DNA from: Mesorhizobium amorphae
GTDB taxonomy: Bacteria > Pseudomonadota > Alphaproteobacteria > Rhizobiales > Rhizobiaceae
DNA: 64,000 nt
Assembly (NCBI RefSeq): GCF_014843845.1
Contig: NZ_JHQS01000122.1
Coordinates: 105,418 to 169,417 of the forward strand
Direction: 5' to 3'
A model generated the notes under the pieces. That model saw only the letters and a list, made by a program, of their open reading frames with translations. It was not told the origin of the DNA and did not search any database. Below, piece after piece: positions 41,464 through 50,602 of this stretch (position 1 is its first letter; each line of letters begins with the position of its first letter). The position numbers and the translations under genes were made by a program.

Positions 41464-42434
41464 TGGATCTGCTCGGCTATGGGGCTTTCTTCCTGACCAC
41501 GGCGCTGATCTTTTCGCTGGTCACTCTCGGGCTCAACCTGCAATGGGGGCTGACCGGCCTTTTCAATGTCGGCCTCGCCGGCTTCGTCGCCATCGGCGCC
41601 TATACGTCCGCATTGCTGACCACGCCCGATGATGCAGCGCGGCTCGGCGGCTTCGGCCTGCCGATCCTGGTCGGCTGGTTCGGTGCCATGCTGGTTGGCG
41701 GCATTGCCGCCGCCATCACTGGTATCGCCACGCTGCGCCTCAGATCGGACTATCTGGCGATCACCACTTTCGGCGTCGCCGTCGTCGTTCAGCTGGTCGC
41801 GCTCAACGCGCAGAAGCTGACCGGCGGCCCGTTCGGCATCGGCTTCATCCCGCGCCCCTTCGGCAGCCTCGCCGAAACGCCCTTGCTGTTCAACCTGTCG
41901 AACCTCGCCGTCGTCTCGGCGGTCACGCTGATCGCCTATCTCGCTCTGGAGCACCTGTCGCGCAGCCCCTGGGGGCGGGTGCTGAAGGCGCTGCGCGAGG
42001 ATGAGCGGGCGGCGATCTCGCTCGGCAAGAGCGCGCGTTTCTACCGTGTCCAGGCCTTTGCCGTCGGCGGCGCCATCATGGCGCTGGCCGGGGCGCTGCA
42101 GGCGCATTTCACCGGCTTCATCGCGCCGGACAATTACCTGCCGATCCTGACCTTCCAGGTCTGGGTGATGCTGATCGTCGGCGGCTCGGGCAGCAATCTC
42201 GGCGCCGTCGTCGGCAGCATCCTGGTGTGGGCGATATGGGCCGGATCGGGGGCCTTGACCAGCGTGCTGTTTGCGCCGGAGCAGCAGGCACGCGCGGCCT
42301 CGCTGCAGATCGTCGCCATCGGCGTGATGCTGTGCGTCATCCTGCTGGTCAGGCCGAACGGGCTGTTCGGCGACAAGCCGCTGCGTGCGCGGTTTGGCAA
42401 GCGTGCGAAGGCGGCGGCGGGCGAAAGCACGTGA
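41463..42434 (+). CDS. Branched-chain-type ABC permease (LivM-like)
   Basis: 323 aa; ATG 41463 overlapping the LivH-like stop (TGATG). Membrane protein with the LivM motifs GLTGLFNVGLAGFVAIGAY and ALREDERAAISLGKSARFYR, the cytoplasmic coupling loop, then GGSGSNLGAVVGSILV. The C-terminus is basic. Forms the heterodimeric channel with LivH-like. The FAD oxidoreductase gene starts inside its last codons (GTGA). Confidence 0.92.
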   Translation: MDLLGYGAFFLTTALIFSLVTLGLNLQWGLTGLFNVGLAGFVAIGAYTSALLTTPDDAARLGGFGLPILVGWFGAMLVGGIAAAITGIATLRLRSDYLAITTFGVAVVVQLVALNAQKLTGGPFGIGFIPRPFGSLAETPLLFNLSNLAVVSAVTLIAYLALEHLSRSPWGRVLKALREDERAAISLGKSARFYRVQAFAVGGAIMALAGALQAHFTGFIAPDNYLPILTFQVWVMLIVGGSGSNLGAVVGSILVWAIWAGSGALTSVLFAPEQQARAASLQIVAIGVMLCVILLVRPNGLFGDKPLRARFGKRAKAAAGEST

Positions 42435-43732
42435 CGAACGACATGGCCGGCTCGCGTGGCGTCTCCCTCTGGCACGCCGTCGGCCGCAACCGCCGCGAAC
42501 GGCCGGCCCTCGACGGCGCACTCGACGTCGATCTGGCGATTGTCGGCGGCGGCTTTTCGGGCCTTTCAACCGCCCTGCATGCCGCCGAGCAAGGGCGCTC
42601 CGTCGCCGTTCTCGAAGCCGAAATCATCGCCTGGGGTGCGACCGGCCGCAATGCCGGTTTCGTGGTGCCGAATTTCGCCAAGATGGACCCGGTCGACATC
42701 CTGGCGCATCTCGGGCCCGAGCATGGCGAACGGCTGATTGATTTCGCCGCCGGCAGCGCCGACCTCGTCTTCGACCTGATCAGGCGGCATGGCATCGCAT
42801 GCGACGCCCTGCAAGGCGGATGGATACAGCCGGCGCATTCGCCGGCGGCTCTTGAGAAGGTCAAATCACGGGCCAGCCAATGGGCAGAGCGCGGCAGGCC
42901 GGCCGTCACTCTGGACAGCGAGGAGACCCAGGCGCTGACCGGCGTTCGCGACTATGCCGGCGGCTGGATGGACCGTTCGGGTGGCGTGCTCAACCCGGTC
43001 GGCTACGCGAACGGACTGGCCGATGCGGCGGAGAAGGCTGGTGCGAAGATCTACGAGGGCACGCCGGTCACCTCGGTCGATCGCGTGGCCGATGGCTGGA
43101 GGCTGAAAACGCCATCGGGCTCGGTGCGTGCCGGCAAGGTGCTGATCGCCACCAACGCCTATGGCGGAGCGCTCTACCCGTTGCTTCAGCGAACCTACAT
43201 TCCGCTGAAGGTCTTCCAGATCGCGACCAGGCCTCTGCCGCGCAGAGTGCGCACGCGTTTGCTTCCAGGCGGGCAAGGCGTCGGCGACACCAGGCGCAAT
43301 CTCTTCACCTTCCGCTTCGATGCCGAAAACCGGTTGATCAGTGGCGGCATGCATATCGTCGGCGCCGGCGCCGATACGCGCGTCCCGCAAGCGATCTGGC
43401 GACGGCTTGCTCGGCATCTCGACCTGCCTGACTTGCCGCCTCTCGCTTACAACTGGTCGGGAATGGCTGCGGTCGAACCCGACTTCCTGCCACACCTCCT
43501 GGACCTTGGACCGGGACTGATCGCCGGCCGCGCCTGCAACGGGCGCGGTATTGCCATGACGACGGCGATGGGCAAGACGCTGGCCGACTGGGCTGGTGGA
43601 ACTGAGGCCCGCGACCTGCCGCTGCCCTTTGCGCCACCTTCGCCAATTCCGTTGCATGGCCTGATGCGGCATGCGCCAAACATGCTGTTGCCCTGGAGCA
43701 TGCTGCGTGACCGGCTGGACGAGGCTGGCTAG
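42431..43732 (+). CDS. FAD-dependent oxidoreductase, DAO family (PuuB-like)
   Basis: 433 aa from GTG 42431 (overlap with livM stop); ATG 42443 is possible. The FAD Rossmann motif IVGGGFSGLSTALHAAEQG is followed by WGATGRNAGFVVPNF, as in gamma-glutamylputrescine oxidase and other amine/amino-acid oxidases, and a C-terminal WSGMAAVEPDFLPH and GRACNGRGIAMTT region. It probably oxidises an amine or imino acid imported by the Liv-type system; this is the strongest hint that the imported substrate is nitrogenous. Its stop overlaps that of the convergent MFS gene. Confidence 0.88.
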   Translation: MTNDMAGSRGVSLWHAVGRNRRERPALDGALDVDLAIVGGGFSGLSTALHAAEQGRSVAVLEAEIIAWGATGRNAGFVVPNFAKMDPVDILAHLGPEHGERLIDFAAGSADLVFDLIRRHGIACDALQGGWIQPAHSPAALEKVKSRASQWAERGRPAVTLDSEETQALTGVRDYAGGWMDRSGGVLNPVGYANGLADAAEKAGAKIYEGTPVTSVDRVADGWRLKTPSGSVRAGKVLIATNAYGGALYPLLQRTYIPLKVFQIATRPLPRRVRTRLLPGGQGVGDTRRNLFTFRFDAENRLISGGMHIVGAGADTRVPQAIWRRLARHLDLPDLPPLAYNWSGMAAVEPDFLPHLLDLGPGLIAGRACNGRGIAMTTAMGKTLADWAGGTEARDLPLPFAPPSPIPLHGLMRHAPNMLLPWSMLRDRLDEAG

Positions 43733-44919
43733 TCCTGCCGATGGCCCGCGGCGGGCCATGCCGCGGCGGATGCCGCAACCAGCATCAGCAAGGCGGCGAT
43801 CATGGCGCAATTTGCGAAGCCGAAGCCGGTGTAAAGCGGGCCGAAGCCTGTCGTGCCGACAAAGACGGCGAAGTAGGTCACCGCGCTGTTCAGGCCCATG
43901 ATGGTGCCGCGCCGCGACGGATCGAGCGCGGTGAGCCGCATCACCAGCACGTTCAGGCCGAAGTGGTTGGCTAGGCCCCAGACCGCCACCATCGCCAGCG
44001 TCAGGCCGAAGCTGCCGCTTGCCGCGGCGATCGCGACATAGACGACCGCGACCAGCAGATAGGCGAAAGGCATGACGCGGCGCGCGCCGAGGCGATCGAT
44101 GACGCCGTCGAGAAGTGCGGCCGCGCCGAAGCCGGCACCATAGGCAAGTGCCGCCCAGCCATTGGCACTGACCGGCTGGCCCAAGCCGCTGTGAAGGTGA
44201 TCGCCGAGATAGCCATAGACGCCATAGAAAGCGGTCATGAAGGCGGCGCAGGCGATGAGCAGCGGCACGATGCCGGGAACGGCCAAGGCGCCGAACGGCG
44301 TCGGCGCCGGACCGCTCTTCCTGGTATCGCTGAGCGAGGTCAGCGTCAGACCTGCCAGGGCAAAGGCGGCAAGCACCGCGACCGTGCCAAAGACGGCGCG
44401 CCAATGCACGAGATCGGCAATCACGGCCGACAGCGAGACGCCGGCGACCATGGAGAGCGTCCAGCCGGTCAGCACGACGCCGATCGTGCCGCTCTCGCGG
44501 CCGGGTGGTGCGATCGCTGCCGAGCTTGCATAGATCGCCGGCATGGCAATGCCTGCAGCTATGCCGGCGACGAGCTGGGCGGCGACCAGCGCCGTCACCG
44601 TCGGCGCCAATGCGGAGGCGACCAGGCCGATCGCCAGCAACAGCAGCGCGCCCTGCAGCATGCGTCGCGCGCCGATGCGATCGATGTATCGCGCCAGGAA
44701 GAGCGCGCTTGCCGAGGTGCCGAGGCCGAAGGCGGCGGACGCTATCATCACCCCCGGCACGCTTGCGCCGAACGACGCCGCCACGGCCGGCGCGATCGGA
44801 CCGAGGACCAGCGAATTCGAGCCAATGACGGCGATGCATCCGGTGAGCAGATAGGCGATCGCCGGGATCGGCGGCCGGGGCGCCGCTGCGAAAATTGCTG
44901 ATTGATCGCTGTTCGACAT
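43729..44919 (-). CDS. MFS transporter
   Basis: 396 aa with 12 predicted hydrophobic helices. Family cues: the first-helix VIGSNSLVLGPIAPAVAASFG, the loop 2-3 motif ARYIDRIGARRML and the equivalent in the second half DRLGARRVMPFA. It resembles efflux-type MFS members of the AraJ/Bcr class. Divergent from the Lrp-type regulator, 48 bp away, a common arrangement in which the regulator controls exporter expression. Substrate probably an amino acid or drug; unknown. Confidence 0.88.
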   Translation of the reverse strand: MSNSDQSAIFAAAPRPPIPAIAYLLTGCIAVIGSNSLVLGPIAPAVAASFGASVPGVMIASAAFGLGTSASALFLARYIDRIGARRMLQGALLLLAIGLVASALAPTVTALVAAQLVAGIAAGIAMPAIYASSAAIAPPGRESGTIGVVLTGWTLSMVAGVSLSAVIADLVHWRAVFGTVAVLAAFALAGLTLTSLSDTRKSGPAPTPFGALAVPGIVPLLIACAAFMTAFYGVYGYLGDHLHSGLGQPVSANGWAALAYGAGFGAAALLDGVIDRLGARRVMPFAYLLVAVVYVAIAAASGSFGLTLAMVAVWGLANHFGLNVLVMRLTALDPSRRGTIMGLNSAVTYFAVFVGTTGFGPLYTGFGFANCAMIAALLMLVAASAAAWPAAGHRQD

Positions 44920-44967
44920 GCGACCATAATGGCCGAATGAAGTTCAGCATCAACAAGGAATTTCCAT

Positions 44968-45507
44968 ATGGATGAAGAAACAGATGGCATTCAGCGGAAC
45001 CGGCCTACGGCCCGGGACGTCGATGCGACGGACCGAAAGATATTAGGCGTTCTGGTCGACGACGCGACGATCAGCTACGCCGATCTCGGCGATCGGGTCG
45101 GCCTGTCGCCGCCGGCGGCGCATGAACGGGTGAAGCGGCTGCGCCGCAGCGGCGCCATCCGCAGCACCGCGGCGATCATCGATCCCAAGGCGGTGAAGAA
45201 GCCGCTGCTCGCCTTCGTGCATATCGACACCAAGGGCTGGGGCAAGACGCCGGAATTGATGGCGGTTTCCCAATATCCGGAGGTCGAGGAGATCCATTCG
45301 GTGGCCGGCGACACCTGCATGCTGCTCAAGGTGCGCACCGAGGATACACGCGCGCTGGAGGGCCTGCTGTCGCGCCTCTACGAGACACCCGGCGTGACCT
45401 CGACGCGAAGCTATGTCGTGCTGTCGACCTATCTCGAGCGGCCCGTGCAGCCGGGCATCACAACCGAATGGCCGACGCCAAGGCACATGGCCCAGCCGCT
45501 GTACTAG
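44968..45507 (+). CDS. Lrp/AsnC-family transcriptional regulator
   Basis: 179 aa; AAGGAA ribosome binding site. The N-terminal HTH (DATDRKILGVLVDDATISYADLGDRVGLSPPAAHERVKRL) is followed by a RAM effector domain (VEEIHSVAGDTCMLLKVRTED). Canonical Lrp proteins are about 155-165 aa; this one has short extensions at both ends (EETDGIQRNRPTARDV, TTEWPTPRHMAQPLY). Likely regulates the divergent MFS gene in response to an amino acid. Confidence 0.9.
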   Translation: MDEETDGIQRNRPTARDVDATDRKILGVLVDDATISYADLGDRVGLSPPAAHERVKRLRRSGAIRSTAAIIDPKAVKKPLLAFVHIDTKGWGKTPELMAVSQYPEVEEIHSVAGDTCMLLKVRTEDTRALEGLLSRLYETPGVTSTRSYVVLSTYLERPVQPGITTEWPTPRHMAQPLY

Positions 45508-45509
45508 AG

Positions 45510-45998
45510 CTATTTGTCTTTCCAGAAATCGGCCTGGAGTTGCGCCGCTTCATCGGCAAGCAGCGGGCCGACGACTTCGGTCGGACGCTGCCCTGCTTCG
45601 AAGACGATCGTGCAGGGCAGGTCGAGTGTCGGATTCTCGTCGTGTGCACCCGTCAACGCCTTGAGGTCATGTTCGCTCTGCCCAAAGACGACCCGTCCGA
45701 TGCCCGCCCAATAGATTGTCCCGGAGCACATCGCGCAAGGTTCGGCCGACGTGTAGAGTGTGCAAGAGGCCAGCTCTTCGAGGCTGAAATTCATCCCCGC
45801 CCACCGGGCCAGCAGACTTTCGGCATGAGCGGTACGGTCGCCGCCTCCGGATTTGTAGCCGTTGAGTTGCTCGCGCAACACATTGCCGTCCTTGTCGGCG
45901 AGGAGCGAACCAAAGGGATGTTCGCCAGCATCGCGGGCCTTGCGCGCGACGTCGAATGCCTGACGGAGCAGGCGCTCATCATAGGGGCGTTGTGGCAT
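45510..45998 (-). CDS. Nucleoside/guanine deaminase, CMP/dCMP-type zinc enzyme
   Basis: 162 aa; GGAGG upstream. Zinc deaminase motifs: H-A-E in RTAHAES (His ligand plus catalytic Glu) and PCxxC in TSAEPCAMCSG. Length and the N-terminal LLRQAFDVARKARDAGEHPFGSLLAD resemble guanine deaminases (GuaD) and TadA-like proteins; the tRNA-specific extension is absent, favouring a small-molecule deaminase. Ends 2 bp from the convergent Lrp stop. No purine catabolic genes adjoin. Confidence 0.87.
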   Translation of the reverse strand: MPQRPYDERLLRQAFDVARKARDAGEHPFGSLLADKDGNVLREQLNGYKSGGGDRTAHAESLLARWAGMNFSLEELASCTLYTSAEPCAMCSGTIYWAGIGRVVFGQSEHDLKALTGAHDENPTLDLPCTIVFEAGQRPTEVVGPLLADEAAQLQADFWKDK

Positions 45999-46083
45999 CG
46001 GCAGATCCTCCGGCGGTGCCGCTTGATCATGTGCCGAACAATCCGCCGACTCAAGTCGGCAGCTGGAACGGGCGGTAAGGCCG

Positions 46084-47370
46084 CTACTGCCCGGTCGCGC
46101 CGGCGTAGATATCGAGAACGCGGGTGATGCTGCCGATCAGAAGCTCATGCGCTGAAGGTTTGACCCGGCCCGCCGCAACCGCTGCATCGAGCTGTCCAAG
46201 GTATTGGCCGATCAAGGTGCGGGGGATATCGCGGTCGCCCAGCGCATCGAGCAGCGCCTGGGTCGCGCGCTGCGCGTCCGGCGCCGGCCAGTAGTAGCGA
46301 ATGCGGTCGCTGAAGGAGAAATGCCGCTCGATGCGCTGCTCGTCGGGTGTGCCCGGATAGTATTTGCGCCAATTGTCGGGCGCGACCAGCATGATGCGTT
46401 CCATCGCCGCCGGCAGGTTTTCGCGCGGCGGGTCCGGCGCCAGTACGTCGGCGATGTGGCTCAGCCCATAAAACGCCTCGCGCAGCGCGAAGGTCAGCCA
46501 GGGTCCAACCTTGAGGATGGCAAAGCCGTCGCGCACCAGAGCACCAAGCGCTTCGCTAGGCTGGTAGTCTGTCGAATGCGCCTCGAAGACGAATTGCGGC
46601 ATGCGCCCGAGCACGGCGACCAGTTCCGTCGCCTTCTGCGGCGCATAGGCGATGATCTCGGCATTGCCGAATTCGACGCCGGGCTGGACGACGACGCCGA
46701 CCGCACGGGCAAAGGCGGCGTCGAGGCCGGCGCGCGAAAAAGCCTGGCGATGGATCTCGACGGTGCGCAAGGCGTCATCAGGCTCGGTGACATGCATATG
46801 GTCGAGCGCTTCGAGCGCGCCGCCCGGCACCGGTACTTCGGTGCCGATGATGTAGACCGGCTTCTCGCCGCCAGCACGCTCGACCGCCGCCTCGGCGACG
46901 GCGGCAAGTTCGGCGGCGCGGGCAGCGATGGTCTCGTCGGCGAGCGCGGCGGGATCGTCGGCGCAGGCCATGCTGGTGTCGAGATGCAGCTTGGTGAAAC
47001 CGGCGCCGGCATAGGCGTCGATCATCGCCTTCGCCTTCGCCATCGCTTCGGCGGAAGGAAGATGCTTCCACGGATTGGGACCGAGATGATCGCCGCCAAG
47101 GATCAGGCGATCGAGCGGAAAGCCGGCCTTCTTCGCATGGCCTTCGACGAAGCTACGGAAGCCGGCCGGCGTCATGCCGGTGTAGCCGCCTTCGTGGTTG
47201 ACCTGGTTGCAGGTCGCCTCGATCAGCACATCGGAGCCACGCGCCGCGCCGTGGCGGAGCGTCGCCTCGATCACCAGCGGGTGCGCCGAACAGATCGAGG
47301 CGATGCCGCCCTTTTCGCCCGCGGGGCGCCTCGCCGCGATGCTGGCAAATCTCTGCGTCGCGGCGCTCAT
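46084..47370 (-). CDS. kbaZ: Tagatose-bisphosphate aldolase non-catalytic subunit (KbaZ/GatZ)
   Basis: 428 aa, the family length. GIASICSAHPLVIEATL at the N-terminus, LIEATCNQVNHEGGYTGMTPAGF, LGGDHLGPNPWK and HLDTSMAC are KbaZ/GatZ hallmarks. The protein stabilises the class II tagatose-1,6-bisphosphate aldolase KbaY/GatY, but no such gene is adjacent; the nearest class II aldolase is at 1057. It overlaps the PfkB kinase gene by ATGA, which fits a tagatose/fructose-phosphate pathway: the kinase makes the bisphosphate or monophosphate and KbaZ helps cleave it. Some rhizobial KbaZ may act alone. Confidence 0.9.
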   Translation of the reverse strand: MSAATQRFASIAARRPAGEKGGIASICSAHPLVIEATLRHGAARGSDVLIEATCNQVNHEGGYTGMTPAGFRSFVEGHAKKAGFPLDRLILGGDHLGPNPWKHLPSAEAMAKAKAMIDAYAGAGFTKLHLDTSMACADDPAALADETIAARAAELAAVAEAAVERAGGEKPVYIIGTEVPVPGGALEALDHMHVTEPDDALRTVEIHRQAFSRAGLDAAFARAVGVVVQPGVEFGNAEIIAYAPQKATELVAVLGRMPQFVFEAHSTDYQPSEALGALVRDGFAILKVGPWLTFALREAFYGLSHIADVLAPDPPRENLPAAMERIMLVAPDNWRKYYPGTPDEQRIERHFSFSDRIRYYWPAPDAQRATQALLDALGDRDIPRTLIGQYLGQLDAAVAAGRVKPSAHELLIGSITRVLDIYAGATGQ

Positions 47371-48317
47371 GACTGGCCTCTCCCGGCGGTGGTTGCGAAA
47401 GCCTCGACCTCGGCCAGCGGAAAGATACCTTCCATCGGCCCCTTGCGGGTGACGGCGAGCGCGCCGCAGGCATTGGCGATGCGCAGCGCCTCGACTGGAG
47501 CCGCGCCGCGCAGCCAGAACGAGACGAAGGCAGCGCCGAAGCAGTCGCCGGCGCCGGTCGGATCGACCTCGTCGACGACAAAGCCCGGCAAGGCAACCGT
47601 GCCGTGACGGTCGTGATAGGCGGCGCCGTCGGCGCCCTTCTTGAGAACGATGCAGGACACGCCGCGCTGCAGGAGCTCGTCGACCGCGCCCTTTTCGTCG
47701 CCGCCCGATGAAAACAGGAACAGCTCATTGCCGCTCGGCAGGAAGACATCGGTTTGCTTGAGCACCTGGTCGAGCGCCTCGCGCATGCCGGAGGCCTGCA
47801 TGATCTCGCGGCGGATGTTGGGGTCGAAGGAGACGGTCCCACCCTTGGCCTTCACCGTCTGGATCGCCGACAGGGCGACCTCGGTGGCGCGGTCGGAAAA
47901 CAGCGACGAGCCCATGACATGGACGTGGTCGGTGCCGGCCAGCATGCTCTGCGCGGCCGCATCGATCCCGACCAGACCGGCGGCGCTGTTGCGGATGTTG
48001 AAGACAAAGTGCCGGCTACCGTCGGCCCGGTAGGTGACAAAGGCGGTGCCCGTCGCGTGGCCCTTGTGGACCGCGATTGCCGACACGTCGGCGCCCAGGG
48101 TCCGCAGCCGCTCGATGTTCAGCTGGCCGAAATCGTCCTCGCCGACGGCGCCGATCAGGCCGGCGGGCTGGCCGAGCGCCGCGGCCTGGCCGATAAAGAT
48201 GGCGGGCGCGCCGGACGGATAGGGACCAAGCAGCGGACCGGGCTCGAGAAAGCTCTGGCCGATGCGCTCGGCCATGATCTCGACGAGGATCTCGCCGGCT
48301 GAGACCAGCTTCTTCAT
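47367..48317 (-). CDS. PfkB-family carbohydrate kinase
   Basis: 316 aa; ATG 48317 with AGGA upstream. PfkB signatures: GGNxA-like SGAPAIFIGQAAALGQPAGLIGAVG (residues 34-58, in parts), the central VSFDPNIRREI and the ATP/anion-hole motif DPTGAGDCFGAAF near residue 254. It would phosphorylate a ketohexose, ketohexose phosphate or sugar acid. First gene of the kinase-kbaZ operon, divergent from the LacI gene across a region with a dyad operator. Confidence 0.88.
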   Translation of the reverse strand: MKKLVSAGEILVEIMAERIGQSFLEPGPLLGPYPSGAPAIFIGQAAALGQPAGLIGAVGEDDFGQLNIERLRTLGADVSAIAVHKGHATGTAFVTYRADGSRHFVFNIRNSAAGLVGIDAAAQSMLAGTDHVHVMGSSLFSDRATEVALSAIQTVKAKGGTVSFDPNIRREIMQASGMREALDQVLKQTDVFLPSGNELFLFSSGGDEKGAVDELLQRGVSCIVLKKGADGAAYHDRHGTVALPGFVVDEVDPTGAGDCFGAAFVSFWLRGAAPVEALRIANACGALAVTRKGPMEGIFPLAEVEAFATTAGRGQS

Positions 48318-48429
48318 CTCGCGGAATTCCTCCCGGCGTTTCGCCCCAGTCTGACTTGGCGACCTGTCAGCCGCGCAGCTCTGCCTGGCGGCAACCGACA
48401 TAAGGAGTCAATACGGCTTGCACTTTTTT

Positions 48430-48451
48430 GCGTCAATTAATAAATTGACGC
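48430..48451. promoter_or_regulatory. Dyad operator between PfkB-kbaZ operon and lacI-type gene
   Basis: Perfect 9-bp inverted repeat GCGTCAATT-AATA-AATTGACGC in an AT-rich divergent promoter region. A further half-site-like ACGCGT lies at 48470-48475. The motif TTGACGCG recurs at 51846-51853. Likely binding site of the LacI-type regulator encoded at 48587. Confidence 0.55.
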
Positions 48452-48586
48452 GTGGAATAAATTATCAATACGCGTTGAAACTGCTGGAGTTATCTGTAAA
48501 ATTTCACCTTGCAGGTGCGAGCCGGCGCACCGTATCTAGGTGCCGGGCAGCGCCAGGGATTGGATGTCCATGACGCGAGGGGTTCA

Positions 48587-49609
48587 ATGCCTATGACGCA
48601 CAAGACGATGGAGGATTTTGCCCGCTCCTGTGGCGTCTCCAGGCCGACATTGTCGAAATATTTCGACGATCCGACCAGCGTCAAGCCGGCGACGCGAAAG
48701 CGCATCGAAGAGGCGCTGCGTTCGTCCGACTACCAGCCCAACCTGTTTGCCCGCAACCTGAACCGCAAGCGCACCCGCAGCATCGGCATCATGGTGCCGA
48801 CGGTGGCCGATCCGTTCTATTCGGAGATGGTCAGCCGCATCGAGCTTCGGCTGCGCGACGAAGGCTACTGGCCGATCGTGATCTCCTCGCACGGCTCGCG
48901 CGAACTCGAAGTGGAGGCGACGCGAACCATCCTGTCGCTGAAGGTCTCCGGTGCGCTGATCGCGCCGCTCGGCCTGCGCTCGGATCGCCGCACGCTGGAG
49001 AAGCTGACGCAGGCGATACCCGTCGTCTATTTCGACACCTATCTCGAAGGCGGAACCCCTTTCGTCGGCAACAACAACGCCCAGAGCATCTCGACCATCG
49101 TCGAATATCTGTGCCGCTCCGGCGATGCGCCGGTCTATTTCGACATCCCGCATGTCAACCACAATTCGCCGGAACGGCTGGAGAGCTATGTCGGCTCGAT
49201 GACGCGGCTCGGGCATGAGTCAGTCGTCATCGGCGACACCGACGACTACACCTGGGATTTCGAGCGGATCGGCTACGAGCAGACGGAAAAGATGCTCGCC
49301 AACGGCGGCCTGCCGGGCAAGACCATACTGTGCAACAACGACCGCCTCGCTTTCGGCGTGATGGCGGCGGCCTATGCGCGCGGCCTCAAGGTCGGCCGCA
49401 AGGGCGATTGCGACCTGCGCGTCGCGGCCCATGACGATCATCCGCTGAGCCGCTACACATGTCCCGGCCTCACCACCATGGCGCAGGATTTTGCCGCCAT
49501 GGCCGGGCGCAGCGTCGAGACGCTGCTTGCCTTGCTCAACGAGGACGACACGGCGGTCGCGCCCAAGGTCAGCCTCGACGCGACGCTGGTGATGCGTCAA
49601 TCCGCTTAA
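48587..49609 (+). CDS. LacI-family transcriptional regulator
   Basis: 340 aa; ATG 48587 preceded by GAGGGG; an ATG at 48593 also fits. HTH residues TMEDFARSCGVSRPTLSKYF and the hinge helix SSDYQPNLFARNLNRKRTRSIG are followed by a periplasmic-binding-protein-like effector domain (IGIMVPTVADPFYSEMV, LCNNDRLAFGVMAAAY). The HTH has Ser-Arg-Pro-Thr where AraC/LacI members usually have V-S-x-x-T-V-S-R, so its operator may be atypical. Divergent from the PfkB-kbaZ operon and facing the esterase gene, whose stop codon overlaps. Confidence 0.9.
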   Translation: MPMTHKTMEDFARSCGVSRPTLSKYFDDPTSVKPATRKRIEEALRSSDYQPNLFARNLNRKRTRSIGIMVPTVADPFYSEMVSRIELRLRDEGYWPIVISSHGSRELEVEATRTILSLKVSGALIAPLGLRSDRRTLEKLTQAIPVVYFDTYLEGGTPFVGNNNAQSISTIVEYLCRSGDAPVYFDIPHVNHNSPERLESYVGSMTRLGHESVVIGDTDDYTWDFERIGYEQTEKMLANGGLPGKTILCNNDRLAFGVMAAAYARGLKVGRKGDCDLRVAAHDDHPLSRYTCPGLTTMAQDFAAMAGRSVETLLALLNEDDTAVAPKVSLDATLVMRQSA

Positions 49610-50589
49610 GCCTTCCCGAAAGCCGGATCGAAGCCGCGCCATGCGGTAACCGCTTCGGCCACCGCCTGCCGCGCCGCCGGGCCATGACGGCCCATCGAGA
49701 CGAAGCCGTGGATCTGCCCTGGCCAGTGGCGCAGCACGACCGGCACGCCGTCGACTTCGAGACGCCTGGCATAGGCTTCGCCTTCGTCGGCGAGGATGTC
49801 GTGACCGGCGAGGGCGATGAAGGCCGGCGGCGCGCCGGCGAGGCTTTCGGCTTTGAGCGGCGAGGCGCGCCAGTCGTCGATGTCGCCGGGATTGCGGACA
49901 TAATGATCGCGGAACCAGGCCATGGTTGCCGCGGTGAGGCCAAAACCTTCGCCGAAGCGACGATAGCTGTCGGCCGTCTGCGCGGCGTCGGTGTTGGGAT
50001 AGAACAGCAATTGCGCGGTCAACGGGACGCGATCGCCCCGCGCGAGCAGAGCGAGCACGGTGGCGAGGTTGCCACCGGCGCTGTCGCCGGCAACGGCGAT
50101 GCGCCTTGCGTCGATGCCGAGATCGCCAGCGACATCGCGCATAAAGTGCAGCACGGCGAGGCAATCCTCGACCGCCGCCGGAAACTTGTGCTCCGGCGCC
50201 AGCCGATAGGCGGGCGAGACGACGACGCAAGCCGCCATGTTGGCGAACCAGCGGCATATCTCGTCATGCGAGTCGAGATTGCCGATCACCCAGCCGCCGC
50301 CATGCAGATAAAGCAGCGCCGGGGCGTCTGTGGCAGGCGCGCCCTGCCCGCGATAGAGCCTCAGCGTCAACGGGCCGCCGGGTCCGGCGATGGTCCGCTC
50401 GCTGACCGAACCCACCGGCTCGCGCTCGCCCTGCAGGTCCGGAAATCCTTTGTCATAGGCACGCCGCGCCAGTTCCGGCGTGCCGGCCTCGAATGGCGGG
50501 GCGTCGGCCTGCCGGCCGAGGTCGAGCACATGCCGGGCTTCCGGGTCGAGCGCGGACAGGGACGGCGTTGCCGAGAGGATCGATGTCAT
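49606..50589 (-). CDS. Alpha/beta hydrolase, HSL-type esterase
   Basis: 327 aa; ATG 50589 with GGAGG. The oxyanion-hole motif LYLHGGGWVIG and the nucleophile GDSAGGNLA (GxSxG) identify the hormone-sensitive-lipase (family IV) class; the catalytic His is probably in PGQIHGF and the Asp in GHDILADEG. It is 13 bp downstream of the Gfo/Idh/MocA gene on the same strand. It could hydrolyse acyl or lactone groups from sugars; substrate unknown. Confidence 0.88.
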   Translation of the reverse strand: MTSILSATPSLSALDPEARHVLDLGRQADAPPFEAGTPELARRAYDKGFPDLQGEREPVGSVSERTIAGPGGPLTLRLYRGQGAPATDAPALLYLHGGGWVIGNLDSHDEICRWFANMAACVVVSPAYRLAPEHKFPAAVEDCLAVLHFMRDVAGDLGIDARRIAVAGDSAGGNLATVLALLARGDRVPLTAQLLFYPNTDAAQTADSYRRFGEGFGLTAATMAWFRDHYVRNPGDIDDWRASPLKAESLAGAPPAFIALAGHDILADEGEAYARRLEVDGVPVVLRHWPGQIHGFVSMGRHGPAARQAVAEAVTAWRGFDPAFGKA

Positions 50590-50602
50590 TCGAACCTCCG
50601 CG

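Noticed and set aside
40953..42569. 538-codon minus-strand frame opposite LivH/LivM
   Set aside because: Antisense shadow of two membrane proteins; no hydrophobic pattern or motif of its own.
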